Shown here: positions 7,480 through 16,232 of the stretch, one piece after another
Position numbering within the stretch: the first letter of the stretch is position 1
How the letters are laid out: each line of letters begins with the position of its first letter
DNA from: Oribacterium sp.
GTDB lineage: Bacteria > Bacillota_A > Clostridia > Lachnospirales > Lachnospiraceae
Length of the DNA stretch: 25,802 nt
Assembly: GCA_017940955.1 (NCBI GenBank)
Contig: JAGAXP010000071.1
Span: 1 to 25,802 of the forward strand
Reading direction: 5' to 3'
Notes under the pieces: model-generated
Told to the model about the DNA's origin: nothing
Databases searched by the model: none
Seen by the model: only the letters and a program-made list of their open reading frames with translations
Program-made: the position numbers and the translations under genes

Positions 7480-7496
7480 TATTTTAATGATATCAT
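7469..7496 (+). promoter_or_regulatory. Promoter of the hutU operon
   Basis: TTGACA (7469-7474) and TATCAT (7491-7496) are 16 bases apart. The -35 lies in a perfect inverted repeat ATTATTG-A-CAATAAT (7465-7479), a possible operator. The -10 overlaps another palindrome, described separately. Confidence 0.7.
7487..7496. promoter_or_regulatory. ATGAT/ATCAT palindrome over the hutU -10 box
   Basis: ATGATATCAT is a perfect 10-base palindrome covering the -10 box. The same half-sites ATGAT and ATCAT occur as inverted repeats over the importer promoter (13152-13165, 4-base spacer) and beside the RpiR gene (19334-19346, 3-base spacer). This may be an operator for that regulator. The differing spacers weaken the case. 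Confidence 0.4.
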
Positions 7497-7537
7497 CAAT
7501 TGTAATACAAGTATTTATAAAAAGAATACGAATTATT

Positions 7538-7582
7538 AGAGGCAACGACGCTGAGATATGTGTTGTTGCCTCTTTTTATTTT
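7538..7582 (+). terminator. Leader terminator/attenuator before hutU
   Basis: AGAGGCAACGAC (7538-7549) pairs with GTTGTTGCCTCT (7562-7573) over 12 positions with one G-U pair, followed by TTTTATTTTT. It is a textbook intrinsic terminator, placed about 35 bases after the expected transcription start and just ahead of the hutU ribosome site. hutU expression should therefore need readthrough or antitermination. The hut operon of Bacillus subtilis is known to use the antiterminator HutP at such a site, but no hutP gene is in this window. Confidence 0.8.
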
Positions 7583-7598
7583 TAAGGAGGAGAGCGTT

Positions 7599-9614
7599 AT
7601 GGAAGAATGTATGAAGATTACACTGGATGATGAACTACCAAAGATGCCTGCGTTTGTTGAAGGTATAAGAAGAGCACCTTCACGAGGCTTTCATCTTACA
7701 TATGAACAGACTGTCACTGCTCTTAAAAATGCGCTTCGCTATATCAATCCCAAATATCATGAAGAACTTATACCTGAATTTCTAGATGAGCTTTACACAA
7801 AAGGCCGTATCTACGGTTACAGATTCAGACCTGAAGGGAGAATTTACGGAAAGCCTATCGATGAATACAAAGGGAAAAGCCTTGAGGGAAAAGCCTTTCA
7901 GGTCATGATTGACAATAATCTTGATTTTGAAGTTGCCTTATATCCCTACGAGCTTGTTACCTACGGTGAAACCGGAAGTGTGTGTCAGAATTGGATGCAG
8001 TACAGACTCATTAAGAAATACCTCGAAAATCTTACAGAAGATACGACACTGGTAATCGAATCGGGTCATCCGCTGGGACTATTCAAATCAAGACCGGAAG
8101 CTCCCAGAGTTACTATAACAAACGCTCTTATGATCGGTGAATTTGATAATCAGAAGGACTGGGAAATTGCTGAAGAAATGGGAGTTGCCAACTACGGTCA
8201 GATGACTGCCGGCGGTTGGATGTATATAGGTCCGCAGGGTATTGTCCATGGAACATATAACACATTACTTAATGCAGGAAGAAGTGAACTGGGAATCCCG
8301 GTGGATGGGGATCTCAGAGGGCATTTGTTTGTAAGCTCCGGACTTGGCGGAATGAGCGGTGCTCAGCCAAAGGCTGCCGAAATAGCAGGAGCAGTCGCAA
8401 TTATTGCTGAGGTTGATTATTCCCGCATACAGACAAGACTTGACCAGGGGTGGATAAGAGAAAGCTCAGACGATCTGGAGACAGTATTTAAACATGCAAA
8501 AGAAAAAATGGATGAAAAGGTACCATATTCCATTGCTTATCACGGAAATATAGTAGATCTTCTGGAATATGCAATCAGTAATCACATCCACATTGATCTG
8601 CTTTCGGATCAGACATCATGTCATGCCCAGTACGACGGAGGCTATTGCCCGCAGGGAATCACATTTGAGGAAAGAACAAAACTTCTTTCTGATGACAGAG
8701 ATAAATTTATCGAGCTCGTCAATATCACTTTACGTCATCATTTTGAGCTTATCCGCAAATGCCATGAGGACGGCACGTATTTCTTCGATTATGGTAACTC
8801 GTTCCTTAAAGCAGTATATGATGCTGGAGAAAAGACTGTTTCAAAGAATGGAATTGATGATAAGGACGGATTTGTATTCCCTTCATACGTTGAGGATATT
8901 ATGGGGCCTAAGCTTTTTGATTTTGGATATGGTCCTTTCAGATGGGTATGTCTCTCAGGTAAAGAGGATGACCTTGAAAAAACAGATACAGCTGCTATGG
9001 AGGCAATAGATAAAGAGCGCAGGTATCAGGATCTCGACAATTACAACTGGATACGTGATGCAAAGAAAAACAAACTTGTAGTCGGCACACAAGCCAGAAT
9101 TCTCTATCAGGATGCAATAGGTCGAGTGAACATAGCGCTCAAATTCAATGAGCTTGTAAGGAGAGGCGAAATCGGTCCTGTAATGATAGGAAGAGACCAT
9201 CATGATGTTTCGGGAACGGATTCACCATTTAGAGAAACATCCAATATTAAGGATGGTTCCAATGTCATGGCAGATATGGCTGTTCAGTGCTATGTGGGTA
9301 ATGCAGCAAGAGGAATGAGCCTTGTAGCCCTTCATAATGGCGGGGGCGTTGGAATCGGCAAATCCATTAATGGTGGATTTGGACTGGTACTGGATGGCAG
9401 CAAGAGAATTGATGAAGTCATTAAAAGCGCGATTTTGTGGGATGTAATGGGAGGTGTTGCAAGAAGAAGCTGGGCAAGGAATTCCAATGCCATAGAAGTT
9501 GTAAAGGAATATAACTCAAGTTACTTTGGTGAAAGTCAGATAACACTGCCTTATCTCGCTGATGAAGATATGGTAAAGACTGCAGTCAGAAAGACCTATG
9601 AATCACATGAATAA
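7599..9614 (+). CDS. hutU: Urocanate hydratase (urocanase), long type
   Basis: Converts urocanate to 4-imidazolone-5-propionate using tightly bound NAD+. The 671 residues match the long urocanase form, as in vertebrate UROC1, not the roughly 550-residue form of Bacillus and Pseudomonas. Conserved blocks include YGQMTAGGWMYIGPQGIV, GLGGMSGAQPKA, RDHHDVSGTDSPFRE and LHNGGGVGIGKSINGGFG. Cys451 in RWVCLSG is the likely equivalent of the essential cysteine. ATG 7599 is chosen because AAGGAGGAG (7584-7592) precedes it; the longer reading from 7560 would start inside the leader terminator. hutI begins 17 bases before this gene ends. It is the first gene of the hutU-hutI-hutD-aconitase X transcript. 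No histidine ammonia-lyase accompanies it. Confidence 0.95.
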   Translation: MEECMKITLDDELPKMPAFVEGIRRAPSRGFHLTYEQTVTALKNALRYINPKYHEELIPEFLDELYTKGRIYGYRFRPEGRIYGKPIDEYKGKSLEGKAFQVMIDNNLDFEVALYPYELVTYGETGSVCQNWMQYRLIKKYLENLTEDTTLVIESGHPLGLFKSRPEAPRVTITNALMIGEFDNQKDWEIAEEMGVANYGQMTAGGWMYIGPQGIVHGTYNTLLNAGRSELGIPVDGDLRGHLFVSSGLGGMSGAQPKAAEIAGAVAIIAEVDYSRIQTRLDQGWIRESSDDLETVFKHAKEKMDEKVPYSIAYHGNIVDLLEYAISNHIHIDLLSDQTSCHAQYDGGYCPQGITFEERTKLLSDDRDKFIELVNITLRHHFELIRKCHEDGTYFFDYGNSFLKAVYDAGEKTVSKNGIDDKDGFVFPSYVEDIMGPKLFDFGYGPFRWVCLSGKEDDLEKTDTAAMEAIDKERRYQDLDNYNWIRDAKKNKLVVGTQARILYQDAIGRVNIALKFNELVRRGEIGPVMIGRDHHDVSGTDSPFRETSNIKDGSNVMADMAVQCYVGNAARGMSLVALHNGGGVGIGKSINGGFGLVLDGSKRIDEVIKSAILWDVMGGVARRSWARNSNAIEVVKEYNSSYFGESQITLPYLADEDMVKTAVRKTYESHE

Positions 9615-10908
9615 AACAATAATTAAAAACATTTCGCAAATAGCCACACCTGAGGGCAAGACAGCACTTCACGGCAGTGAAATGAACAAAATAAAAATAA
9701 TAGAACATGCAGCCATCTATATTGAAGATGGAATAATAAAGGATCTTGGAACTGAGGGAGAGGTATTACAGAGAGTATGCCCAAACAACAGGCATACAAA
9801 AGACGGAAATACAGAAGGCACAGATGAAATAAGGACAATAGATGCGGGCAGAAAATGTGTGATACCGGGCTTTGTAGATTCACATACACATTTTATCTTT
9901 GCAGGTTACCGACCGGATGAATTTGTACGCCGTTTGCAGGGCACATCCTACATGGAAATTATGAATATGGGTGGCGGTATAAGCAGTACTGTAAAAGCTA
10001 CCAGAAACGCCGATAAGGAGCATCTCTATGATCTTGGGAAGAGCAGAATACAGGATATGCTAAGCCAGGGAATAACCACAATCGAGGGAAAAAGTGGTTA
10101 CGGTCTGGATTTTGATACAGAAAACAGAATGCTTGAGGTTATGGAAGATCTAAACAGAGACACTAAGATAGACATCAGTATTACATATCTCGGAGCCCAT
10201 GCGGTTGCTGAAGAGTATAAAGGAGATGCGGACTCATACATTGACTTTATGATAGCTGAAGTGCTTCCGGTGCTTAAAGACAATAAAGCAATAGAATTCG
10301 TTGATGCCTTCTGTGAGGATGGGGGCTTCGATTTGGATCAGACAAAAAGACTTTTAGAAGCAGCAGGAAAGATGGGATTTCATCTCAAGATGCATGCAGA
10401 TGAAATTGTACCTATAGGCGGAGCAGAACTTGCGGCTAACCTTGGATGCACATCTGCGGATCATCTCCTTGCAGCTTCTGATACCGGAATTGAAATGCTC
10501 TCTAAATCAGATACGGTTGCTACTTTACTTCCATGTACTGCATTCTGCCTGGGAAAACCTTATGCAAATGCAAGAAAAATGATCGACGCCGGTTGTGCGG
10601 TGGCACTTGCAAGTGACTTTAATCCCGGAAGCTGTTTTACTCAGTCAATTCCGCTTTTTGCCGCATTAGGAGCAATCCAGATGAAGATGACACCACAGGA
10701 AGTTTTGTGTGCGCTTACTCTGAACGGCGCAGCAGCGATTAATAGGGCTGACAGAATTGGTTCAATAGAAATAGGCAAGAAGGCAGATCTTAATATTTTG
10801 AAATATGAGGACTATAGATTCCTGATCTATAACACTGCTGCAAACACAGTAGATACCGTAATAAAGAATGGCGATATTGTTGCCGGTGAGGGCCGGGAGA
10901 TGGAATAA
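9598..10908 (+). CDS. hutI: Imidazolonepropionase
   Basis: Hydrolyses 4-imidazolone-5-propionate to N-formimino-L-glutamate, the step after urocanase. The 436-residue protein is an amidohydrolase with the metal-binding PGFVDSHTHFIFAG (His96, His98), the family-specific GKSGYGLD, MHADEIVP with its metal histidine, and the late ASDFNPGS block with the metal aspartate. It is slightly longer than typical HutI because of an insertion near residues 55-80, rich in charged residues and between strands of the N-terminal sandwich domain. The start may be ATG 9598 or ATG 9607. Both lie within the end of hutU, which implies translational coupling. HutD follows after 2 bases. Confidence 0.95.
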   Translation: MNHMNKTIIKNISQIATPEGKTALHGSEMNKIKIIEHAAIYIEDGIIKDLGTEGEVLQRVCPNNRHTKDGNTEGTDEIRTIDAGRKCVIPGFVDSHTHFIFAGYRPDEFVRRLQGTSYMEIMNMGGGISSTVKATRNADKEHLYDLGKSRIQDMLSQGITTIEGKSGYGLDFDTENRMLEVMEDLNRDTKIDISITYLGAHAVAEEYKGDADSYIDFMIAEVLPVLKDNKAIEFVDAFCEDGGFDLDQTKRLLEAAGKMGFHLKMHADEIVPIGGAELAANLGCTSADHLLAASDTGIEMLSKSDTVATLLPCTAFCLGKPYANARKMIDAGCAVALASDFNPGSCFTQSIPLFAALGAIQMKMTPQEVLCALTLNGAAAINRADRIGSIEIGKKADLNILKYEDYRFLIYNTAANTVDTVIKNGDIVAGEGREME

Positions 10909-10910
10909 AT

Positions 10911-11477
10911 ATGATCAAAACAATTCGTAAAGAGGAAATGAAAACAGTTGGGTGGTCGGGGGGAACAACTACGGAAATAATGATTCTTCCCCAGGACTCA
11001 TCCTATAAGGAAAGGACATTTGATGTAAGAATAAGTTCAGCCACAGTTGATGTCGCAAAAAGTGATTTTACTAAGCTGGATGGCGTTCATAGAACATTAA
11101 TGGTTCTTGATGGAAAAATGGCACTTTATACCGATGATAAACTGCTGGCTGATCTTAGCCCGCTTGAAAAAAACGAGTTTGAAGGAAGCGATAACATAAG
11201 ATGCCTGGGGCAGGGGCGGGACTTCAATCTGATGCTGAGAAACGGCTATAAGGGGTCTGTTACAGGTTTTAAAGTTAATGCAAAAGAAGTTATTGAAAAA
11301 GTAGCCGCAAAATGCGGAGATGTGATTTTTGTACATAAAGGGGAAGTGGAGCTCAGTGACATAAAAGATGGAATAAATATTGATAAAGGTAATGCTGCTT
11401 TTATTGAATCTGATAAATACTCAATAAAAGCGCAGGAGGAAAGCGTATTTGTAATTGTAGAACTAAATGGGTTCTAA
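10911..11477 (+). CDS. hutD: HutD-family cupin protein
   Basis: A 188-residue protein with the HutD family hallmarks: GWSGGTTTEI near the N-terminus, DVRISSATV, and a double-cupin pattern including HRTLMVLDGKMAL. In Pseudomonas, HutD is described as a governor of histidine-utilisation gene expression and is thought to bind a pathway intermediate. Its presence next to hutU and hutI supports a urocanate pathway. It follows hutI by 2 bases and precedes the aconitase X pair by 35 bases. No enzymatic residues can be assigned. Confidence 0.85.
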   Translation: MIKTIRKEEMKTVGWSGGTTTEIMILPQDSSYKERTFDVRISSATVDVAKSDFTKLDGVHRTLMVLDGKMALYTDDKLLADLSPLEKNEFEGSDNIRCLGQGRDFNLMLRNGYKGSVTGFKVNAKEVIEKVAAKCGDVIFVHKGEVELSDIKDGINIDKGNAAFIESDKYSIKAQEESVFVIVELNGF

Positions 11478-11512
11478 AATTCTGATAGTGCGTTTCAAGG
11501 GAGGAGCTATGT

Positions 11513-12718
11513 ATGAAACTGACTGATGAACAAAAAGCCATGCTGGAGGGAGAATATGGCGAAGGGGCTGCATATGCCATGAAAATAGAAGTTGCAATCG
11601 GAGAATCTTTTGATGCAGAAAGAATGGTTCCGATTACACGGGCACATGTGGCACTCAGTAACCAGGATGCGGATCTCTGGTTTGCGGAAAAAATGCTTGA
11701 AAAGGGTGCGCATTGCAGGGTATCACCTACGGTTAATCCGGGATTTTGCGTATCATTTTTTAAAGAAAGAGGACTTGTAAAAGATGAAGATGCCGAAATG
11801 ATGATGCGCACTCATAATGCATATAAGGGACTTGGGGCTACACTTACATATAACTGTACGCCTTATGTAGCAACGAATATCCCGAATTACGGCGAGATAT
11901 GTGCTTTTTCCGAGTCGAGTGCAACACCTTACGTAAATTCCGTTTGGGGTGCAAGATCAAACCGTGAGGGTGCCAACAGTGCTTTATGTGCAGCTATTAC
12001 CGGATTCGTTCCGGAGTATGGACTTTTACTCGATGAGAATAGGAAAGGTAATATTCTTGTCAACATAGAAGCTGATATGAAATCGGATTTTGAGTACCAT
12101 CTTCTGGGATATTGCGGCAAAAAAATAGGCCCGGGGATCCCTGTTTTCACAGGACTTCCTTCACATATAAGCCCCGAATCACTTACTAATCTCGGAGCTC
12201 AGCTTAATACCTCGGGAGCTTACGGAATGTACCATATTGTTGGGTTTACCCCGGAAGCAAGAACGATGGAGGAAGCTTTTGGCGGTAAAAAGCCGGAGCG
12301 CGTAGTAAATATTACAAACAAAGACCTGGAGGACATTCTGGAACAGATATCTTATTCAGGTAACAGAAAGATTGACTTTGCCATGTTCGGATGTCCTCAT
12401 TTTACATTGAATCAGGCAAAGCATATAGCATCAAAAGTTGAGGGGAAAAAACTCAGCGTGCCGTTGTGGATATTGACTTCTTATCACGTAAAGGAGCTTG
12501 CGGATCGCATGGGCATTACACAGATTATCGAGGATGCGGGAGGAAATATTATCCCGGATACATGTCCAGACCAGCCCTGCTGGAACTGGCTTAATGGGAA
12601 GGTGGGAGTAACGGAATCACCAAAATGCGCTTATTATCCAAAAAGAAGGGGAATCGAATTTGTGATAAGAGATCTTGATACTTGTATTGAAGCAGCAATA
12701 AAAGGGGAGGTGATCTAA
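11513..12718 (+). CDS. Aconitase X catalytic (large) subunit
   Basis: A 401-residue protein of the aconitase X (DUF521) family, iron-sulfur hydro-lyases whose known members dehydrate cis-3-hydroxy-L-proline in bacteria or phosphomevalonate in archaea. Hallmarks are NCTPYVATNIP (Cys115), FSESSATPYVNSVWGARSNR, GCPHFT (Cys294) and PDTCPD (Cys351). The three cysteines are the likely cluster ligands. SPKCAYYPKRRG near the C-terminus is the conserved tail. ATG 11513 has GGGAGGAG (11500-11506). The ATG at 11509 is out of frame and stops at once. The small subunit starts on the next base after the stop. Placement inside a hut operon is unusual. A role in dehydrating an imidazole hydroxyacid to urocanate is my inference, and 3-hydroxyproline dehydratase is the main alternative. 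Confidence 0.88.
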   Translation: MKLTDEQKAMLEGEYGEGAAYAMKIEVAIGESFDAERMVPITRAHVALSNQDADLWFAEKMLEKGAHCRVSPTVNPGFCVSFFKERGLVKDEDAEMMMRTHNAYKGLGATLTYNCTPYVATNIPNYGEICAFSESSATPYVNSVWGARSNREGANSALCAAITGFVPEYGLLLDENRKGNILVNIEADMKSDFEYHLLGYCGKKIGPGIPVFTGLPSHISPESLTNLGAQLNTSGAYGMYHIVGFTPEARTMEEAFGGKKPERVVNITNKDLEDILEQISYSGNRKIDFAMFGCPHFTLNQAKHIASKVEGKKLSVPLWILTSYHVKELADRMGITQIIEDAGGNIIPDTCPDQPCWNWLNGKVGVTESPKCAYYPKRRGIEFVIRDLDTCIEAAIKGEVI

Positions 12719-13123
12719 ATGGGCAAGCGCTACTCATGTCATAAGATATCTGAGGGTAAGGCAGACGGTGAAGCCCTTGTGTCTTTAGATGATATTATGT
12801 TTTATCTTATAAAGCCTGAAACCGGTGTGGTTATTGAGCCTTCGCACGATCTGTACGGAAAAAGTATGGCTCAAAAAATATTGATATTTCCAAGCGGAAA
12901 AGGTTCAAGTGTGGTTCAGGCAGACGGGCTGTTTCAGCTAAATAAAAACGGTAATATGCCAAAGGCAATGATCATACAGTATCCGGAAACGGTGCTGGTA
13001 TCGAGTGCAATTATTATGGATATACCGATGGTTGATAAGGTTGATCCCGCATTTTATGAGGATATAAAGAGCGGGGATGAGATTATTGTCAACGCGGACG
13101 AAGGATATATTGAAATAATTTGA
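12719..13123 (+). CDS. Aconitase X swivel (small) subunit
   Basis: A 134-residue protein of the DUF126/aconitase X swivel domain family, the mobile domain that closes over the active site of the large subunit. Visible features are GKADGEALVS, an HDLYGKS segment and FPSGKGSSV, with the conserved Ser-Ser loop expected to touch the substrate. It starts immediately after the large-subunit stop and uses GGGGAGGTG in the end of that gene as ribosome site. Two separate subunits correspond to the type II arrangement. It is the last gene of the hutU transcript; the next promoter begins 10 bases downstream. Confidence 0.88.
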   Translation: MGKRYSCHKISEGKADGEALVSLDDIMFYLIKPETGVVIEPSHDLYGKSMAQKILIFPSGKGSSVVQADGLFQLNKNGNMPKAMIIQYPETVLVSSAIIMDIPMVDKVDPAFYEDIKSGDEIIVNADEGYIEII

Positions 13124-13132
13124 TAAAAAGAG

Positions 13133-13161
13133 TTGACATGACATCGAATTGATGATATAAA
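13133..13161 (+). promoter_or_regulatory. Promoter of the ABC importer operon
   Basis: TTGACA (13133-13138) and TATAAA (13156-13161) are 17 bases apart, close to consensus. Transcription would start about 13168, followed closely by a terminator hairpin. Confidence 0.75.
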
Positions 13162-13167
13162 TCATCA
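13150..13167. promoter_or_regulatory. TGATGAT/ATCATCA inverted repeat over the importer -10 box
   Basis: TGATGAT (13150-13156) and ATCATCA (13161-13167) form a perfect 7-base inverted repeat with a 4-base spacer covering the -10 box. It shares ATGAT/ATCAT half-sites with 7487-7496 and 19334-19346, suggesting a common repressor, most simply the RpiR protein encoded at 18437-19309. Confidence 0.45.
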
Positions 13168-13192
13168 TAAATAAAATATTGATGAAAACATT

Positions 13193-13243
13193 AACGAGTG
13201 GCAATGGTGCTAAAAGGTTCCATTGCTGCTCGTTTTATATTTT
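13193..13243 (+). terminator. Leader terminator/attenuator before the importer operon
   Basis: AACGAGTGGCAATGG (13193-13207) pairs along its whole length, with two G-U pairs, to CCATTGCTGCTCGTT (13220-13234), followed by TTATATTTT. This strong intrinsic terminator lies about 25 bases after the expected start and 70 bases before the first gene, the same arrangement as at hutU. Regulated readthrough is likely. Confidence 0.75.
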
Positions 13244-13314
13244 AAAAAGAGCACTCTTTTTGAAATATGAATGTTTCAAATATAACAAGGGTGAGGAGCC
13301 CGGAGGAGGAAATT

Positions 13315-14409
13315 ATGAGAAAGAAGTTTTTAGTTACTGCAACAACGATGGCTATGACACTAATGACAATTACAGGGTGCGGAGCATCAGATGCATCTGT
13401 TAAAACTACAGCTGATACAGCTGAAAGCACAAGCTCAGAAGAGGATTCCGTTGAACCTGCATCTGAAGATACTGCTTCAGAAGAGAAGACGGATGATGCA
13501 GAAGGTGGTTTATACGATGGAAAAGTAATACTTGGTCATTCTTCCTGGATCGGATATGCACCGCTTAATGTAGCAGATGAGTTGGGATTATTTGAAAAGC
13601 ATGGAGTAGATGTAGACATCCAGTCATTTGAATCTAAATCAGATTCAAGAGCTGCTCTTGCTGCAGGCAGAATACAGGGTATGTCAACAACGGTTGATAC
13701 TCAGGTTATGAGTGCAGCTCAGGGACTTGATATTCAGATAGTTCTTGCTGAAGACACATCGGACGGTGGTGACGGACTTTCAGCAAAGAGTGAGTTTACT
13801 GATATTCCATCACTTAAAGGACATACCGTAGCACTTGATACTTCAGGCGGTGCTTCCTATTTCTGGTTCCAGTATCTTCTCAAGGAAAATGATATGACTT
13901 TGGATGATGTTGAAGCTGTGAATATGAGTTCCGGTGATGCAGGAGCTGCTTTCGTTGCAGGAGAAGTAGATGCAGCAGTAACCTGGGAGCCATGGCTTTC
14001 AAGGGCAAAGGAAGCAGAAGGAGGAGCAGTACTTGTTGATTCATCTGCAACACCGGGTATCATCGTTGATGCACTTGCAATGGATACCAAGTTTGCAGAA
14101 CAGTATCCCGATACTGTAAAGGGAATCATCGAAGCCTGGTATGATGCTGTTGATCTTATTAAGACAAATCCCGATGAGGCTTATCCTATCATGATGAACT
14201 TTACAGGCGATGAGACAGTAGAAGCTCTTGAGGGTGAACTTGAAGGAGTTACATTCTATGACAGAGATGGTAATAAAGCATATTTCGGAGGAGATATCCA
14301 GAAAATAGCAGGCATGGCTGCAGACCTCTGGGTTGAAACAGGACTTATCGAGAGTGCTCCGGATATGGATTCAATGATAAATGGCAGTTTTATTGATGGT
14401 CTTGAATAA
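13315..14409 (+). CDS. ABC importer substrate-binding lipoprotein (NitT/TauT, NMT1/ThiY type)
   Basis: A 364-residue secreted lipoprotein: positive MRKKF start, hydrophobic stretch and lipobox ITGC with Cys22 as the lipidated residue. A Ser/Glu/Asp-rich linker (about 23-62) then tethers the binding domain. The binding domain opens with ILGHSSWIGYAPLNVADELG and contains TWEPWL, typical of the NMT1/SsuA/ThiY-like periplasmic-binding family used by nitrate, taurine, sulfonate, pyrimidine and aromatic importers. ATG 13315 is chosen because GGAGGAGGA (13302-13310) precedes it. It is followed by permease and ATPase genes. The substrate is unknown; from context an imidazole acid such as urocanate or imidazolelactate is likely. 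Confidence 0.9.
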   Translation: MRKKFLVTATTMAMTLMTITGCGASDASVKTTADTAESTSSEEDSVEPASEDTASEEKTDDAEGGLYDGKVILGHSSWIGYAPLNVADELGLFEKHGVDVDIQSFESKSDSRAALAAGRIQGMSTTVDTQVMSAAQGLDIQIVLAEDTSDGGDGLSAKSEFTDIPSLKGHTVALDTSGGASYFWFQYLLKENDMTLDDVEAVNMSSGDAGAAFVAGEVDAAVTWEPWLSRAKEAEGGAVLVDSSATPGIIVDALAMDTKFAEQYPDTVKGIIEAWYDAVDLIKTNPDEAYPIMMNFTGDETVEALEGELEGVTFYDRDGNKAYFGGDIQKIAGMAADLWVETGLIESAPDMDSMINGSFIDGLE

Positions 14410-14419
14410 AGAATAATTG

Positions 14420-14450
14420 TTGCCGGGACCCTGCTAAGAGGTTCCGGCAA
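14420..14450 (+). promoter_or_regulatory. Intercistronic hairpin between binding protein and permease
   Basis: TTGCCGGGACC (14420-14430) pairs with GGTTCCGGCAA (14440-14450) over 11 positions with one G-U pair. There is no T run after it. Such hairpins often protect the upstream message so that the binding protein is made in excess over the membrane parts. Confidence 0.6.
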
Positions 14451-14466
14451 GAAAAAGAGGTATTTT

Positions 14467-15336
14467 ATGGAGAGTATGGCGATTGTGGCAAACAAAAAAA
14501 GAGTAAATGAAGAAGTAAACGTCATTCAGGAAAGCCAAAAAAGGAAATACCTGTCGGATGCATTTACACCAAAAGGAACTATTAAAAGCAGGTCTTACAT
14601 TACTATATCCGTTGTATCATTTTTGCTTATCTTTTTGGTATGGTGGTATGAATGTAATCTGGGTGGTGTAAACTCCATGTTTCTTCCATCTGTTGCGAGT
14701 ACCTTCGAATCTGCAAAGCATATGTTTTTGAAAGAAAACTTTCTTTTTGATATTTGGATGTCTGTTCAAAGAGTACTGCTTGGCTTTGCTATTTCCGCGG
14801 TTGTTGGTATTCCGCTTGGACTGCTTATCGGAACTTACGCACCGGTTGCTGCCTTTCTTGAACCGCTGTTTTCCTTTTTCAGGTATCTTCCGGCGTCTGC
14901 ATTTATTCAGCTGTTTATTTTATGGATTGGAATCGGCGAATCTTCAAAGGTTGCAATTATTATTGTAGGGAGTCTTGCACAGATAATCCTTATGGTTGCA
15001 ACTAATGTAAGAAATGTAAGTATCTCACTTGTGGAGGTTTCCTATACTTTGGGAGTAACAAGAGGATCCGTATTTTGGAAAGTTCTTCTTCCGAAATGTA
15101 TGCCGGATATCGTTGATACACTCAGAATGGTTCTTGGATGGGCGTGGACATATATCATCGTCGCAGAGATGGTCGGAGCTTCAGAAGGTGTTGGATTCAT
15201 GATAACCCAGGCAGGACGTCAGTTCATGATTTCAAAGATATTTGTCGGAATTATCACTATCGGTATCATCGGACTTGCTCTTGATATGATGTGTATGTTT
15301 TTTAAGAAAATACTGTTTCCATGGAATGAAGATTAA
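14467..15336 (+). CDS. ABC importer permease (NitT/TauT family)
   Basis: A 289-residue inner-membrane permease of the SsuC/TauC type with about six membrane helices. The first is near residues 48-63; a cytoplasmic tail of about 45 residues precedes it. The EAA loop that contacts the ATPase is seen as [19 protein letters not shown], about two-thirds along. ATG 14467 follows AGAGG. The ATPase gene starts 14 bases downstream. It forms the channel for the substrate captured by the upstream lipoprotein. Confidence 0.92.
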   Translation: MESMAIVANKKRVNEEVNVIQESQKRKYLSDAFTPKGTIKSRSYITISVVSFLLIFLVWWYECNLGGVNSMFLPSVASTFESAKHMFLKENFLFDIWMSVQRVLLGFAISAVVGIPLGLLIGTYAPVAAFLEPLFSFFRYLPASAFIQLFILWIGIGESSKVAIIIVGSLAQIILMVATNVRNVSISLVEVSYTLGVTRGSVFWKVLLPKCMPDIVDTLRMVLGWAWTYIIVAEMVGASEGVGFMITQAGRQFMISKIFVGIITIGIIGLALDMMCMFFKKILFPWNED

Positions 15337-15350
15337 AAGAGGACAATGAT

Positions 15351-16214
15351 ATGGCAGGATATGATCATATAGATTCACCCAAAGAAGTTGACTATTATGT
15401 AGACGATAAAGGTAATTACTACAAATTACATAACGGCGTGGACATTATTAACGTGACAAAACAGTTTGAAACAAAGGACGGAATGGTACAGGCTCTCAAT
15501 CCTGTAAGCCTGCATATTCGTGATAAGGAATTTGTAGCTATTCTCGGTACTTCCGGGTGCGGTAAATCCACTCTTCTTCGTATGATAGGAGGATTTGATC
15601 AGCCCACAACAGGAAGCGTGATGTTTCATAAAAAGGAAATCCACAGGCCCAGTGCATATATTGGCATGGTATTCCAGTCCTATACATTGTTTCCCTGGCT
15701 TAATGTTCACGATAATATTGCATTTGGGTTACGACAGCTTAAGAAGCATACACCAAGTGAGATCAATGATATTGTACATGAGTATACAGAACTGGTGGGC
15801 CTTAAGGGCTTTGAAAAGAAATATCCCAAGAATCTGTCAGGCGGTATGAAACAAAGGGTTGCCATTGCCAGAGCACTTGCAACCGATCCGTCCGTACTTT
15901 TACTTGATGAACCCTTTGGGGCACTTGATATGCAGACGAGGGAAGTCATGCAGGAACTTTTACTTAATGTATGGCAGAGATCTCCCAAGACCATTGTTAT
16001 GGTGACTCACGATATAGACGAGGCAATTCTTCTTGCGGACAGAGTGGTTGTAATGACATCAAGACCCGGCAATATCAAGGAGATTATTGATGTAAATCTT
16101 GAAAGACCAAGAAACTGGAAAATAAGAAATACAGAAGAATTCCTGAAATACAGAGAACGATGCTCGGAGCTTATAAGGCAGGAAAGCATGAAACTTATCC
16201 AGACAGCGTCGTAA
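15351..16214 (+). CDS. ABC importer ATPase (NitT/TauT family)
   Basis: A 287-residue ATPase that powers the importer from the cytoplasmic side. Walker A is GTSGCGKST (66-74), the signature is LSGGMKQR (162-169) and Walker B is LLLDEP (183-188), followed by the D-loop GALD and the switch histidine in VTHDIDEA. The N-terminus carries about 30 extra residues rich in Tyr and Asp before the first strand, longer than most SsuB/TauB proteins. It closes the three-gene transporter; the LarA-like gene follows after 18 bases and is probably co-transcribed. Confidence 0.94.
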   Translation: MAGYDHIDSPKEVDYYVDDKGNYYKLHNGVDIINVTKQFETKDGMVQALNPVSLHIRDKEFVAILGTSGCGKSTLLRMIGGFDQPTTGSVMFHKKEIHRPSAYIGMVFQSYTLFPWLNVHDNIAFGLRQLKKHTPSEINDIVHEYTELVGLKGFEKKYPKNLSGGMKQRVAIARALATDPSVLLLDEPFGALDMQTREVMQELLLNVWQRSPKTIVMVTHDIDEAILLADRVVVMTSRPGNIKEIIDVNLERPRNWKIRNTEEFLKYRERCSELIRQESMKLIQTAS

Positions 16215-16232
16215 ACGCAGGCAGGCGAAAAT

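Noticed and set aside
7538..7582. HutP-type binding leader
   Set aside because: I did not find three NAG triplets at regular 4-base spacing in the leader, and no hutP gene is present, so only a general attenuator is claimed.
7560..7598. An upstream extension of the hutU start
   Set aside because: The first codons would lie in the 3' arm of the leader terminator, and the strong ribosome site AAGGAGGAG points to ATG 7599.
8569..9009. A 146-codon open frame inside hutU on the same strand
   Set aside because: It lies wholly within the well-conserved urocanase gene in another frame, has no ribosome site and no recognisable protein pattern.
11401..11811. A 136-codon minus-strand open frame over the hutD-aconitase X junction
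   Set aside because: It is antisense to two confidently identified genes, Ser/Phe-rich in the way typical of reverse-strand shadows, with no start signals.
13267..13314. An upstream extension of the lipoprotein gene start
   Set aside because: It would place 16 residues before the positively charged signal peptide; the strong ribosome site directly precedes ATG 13315.
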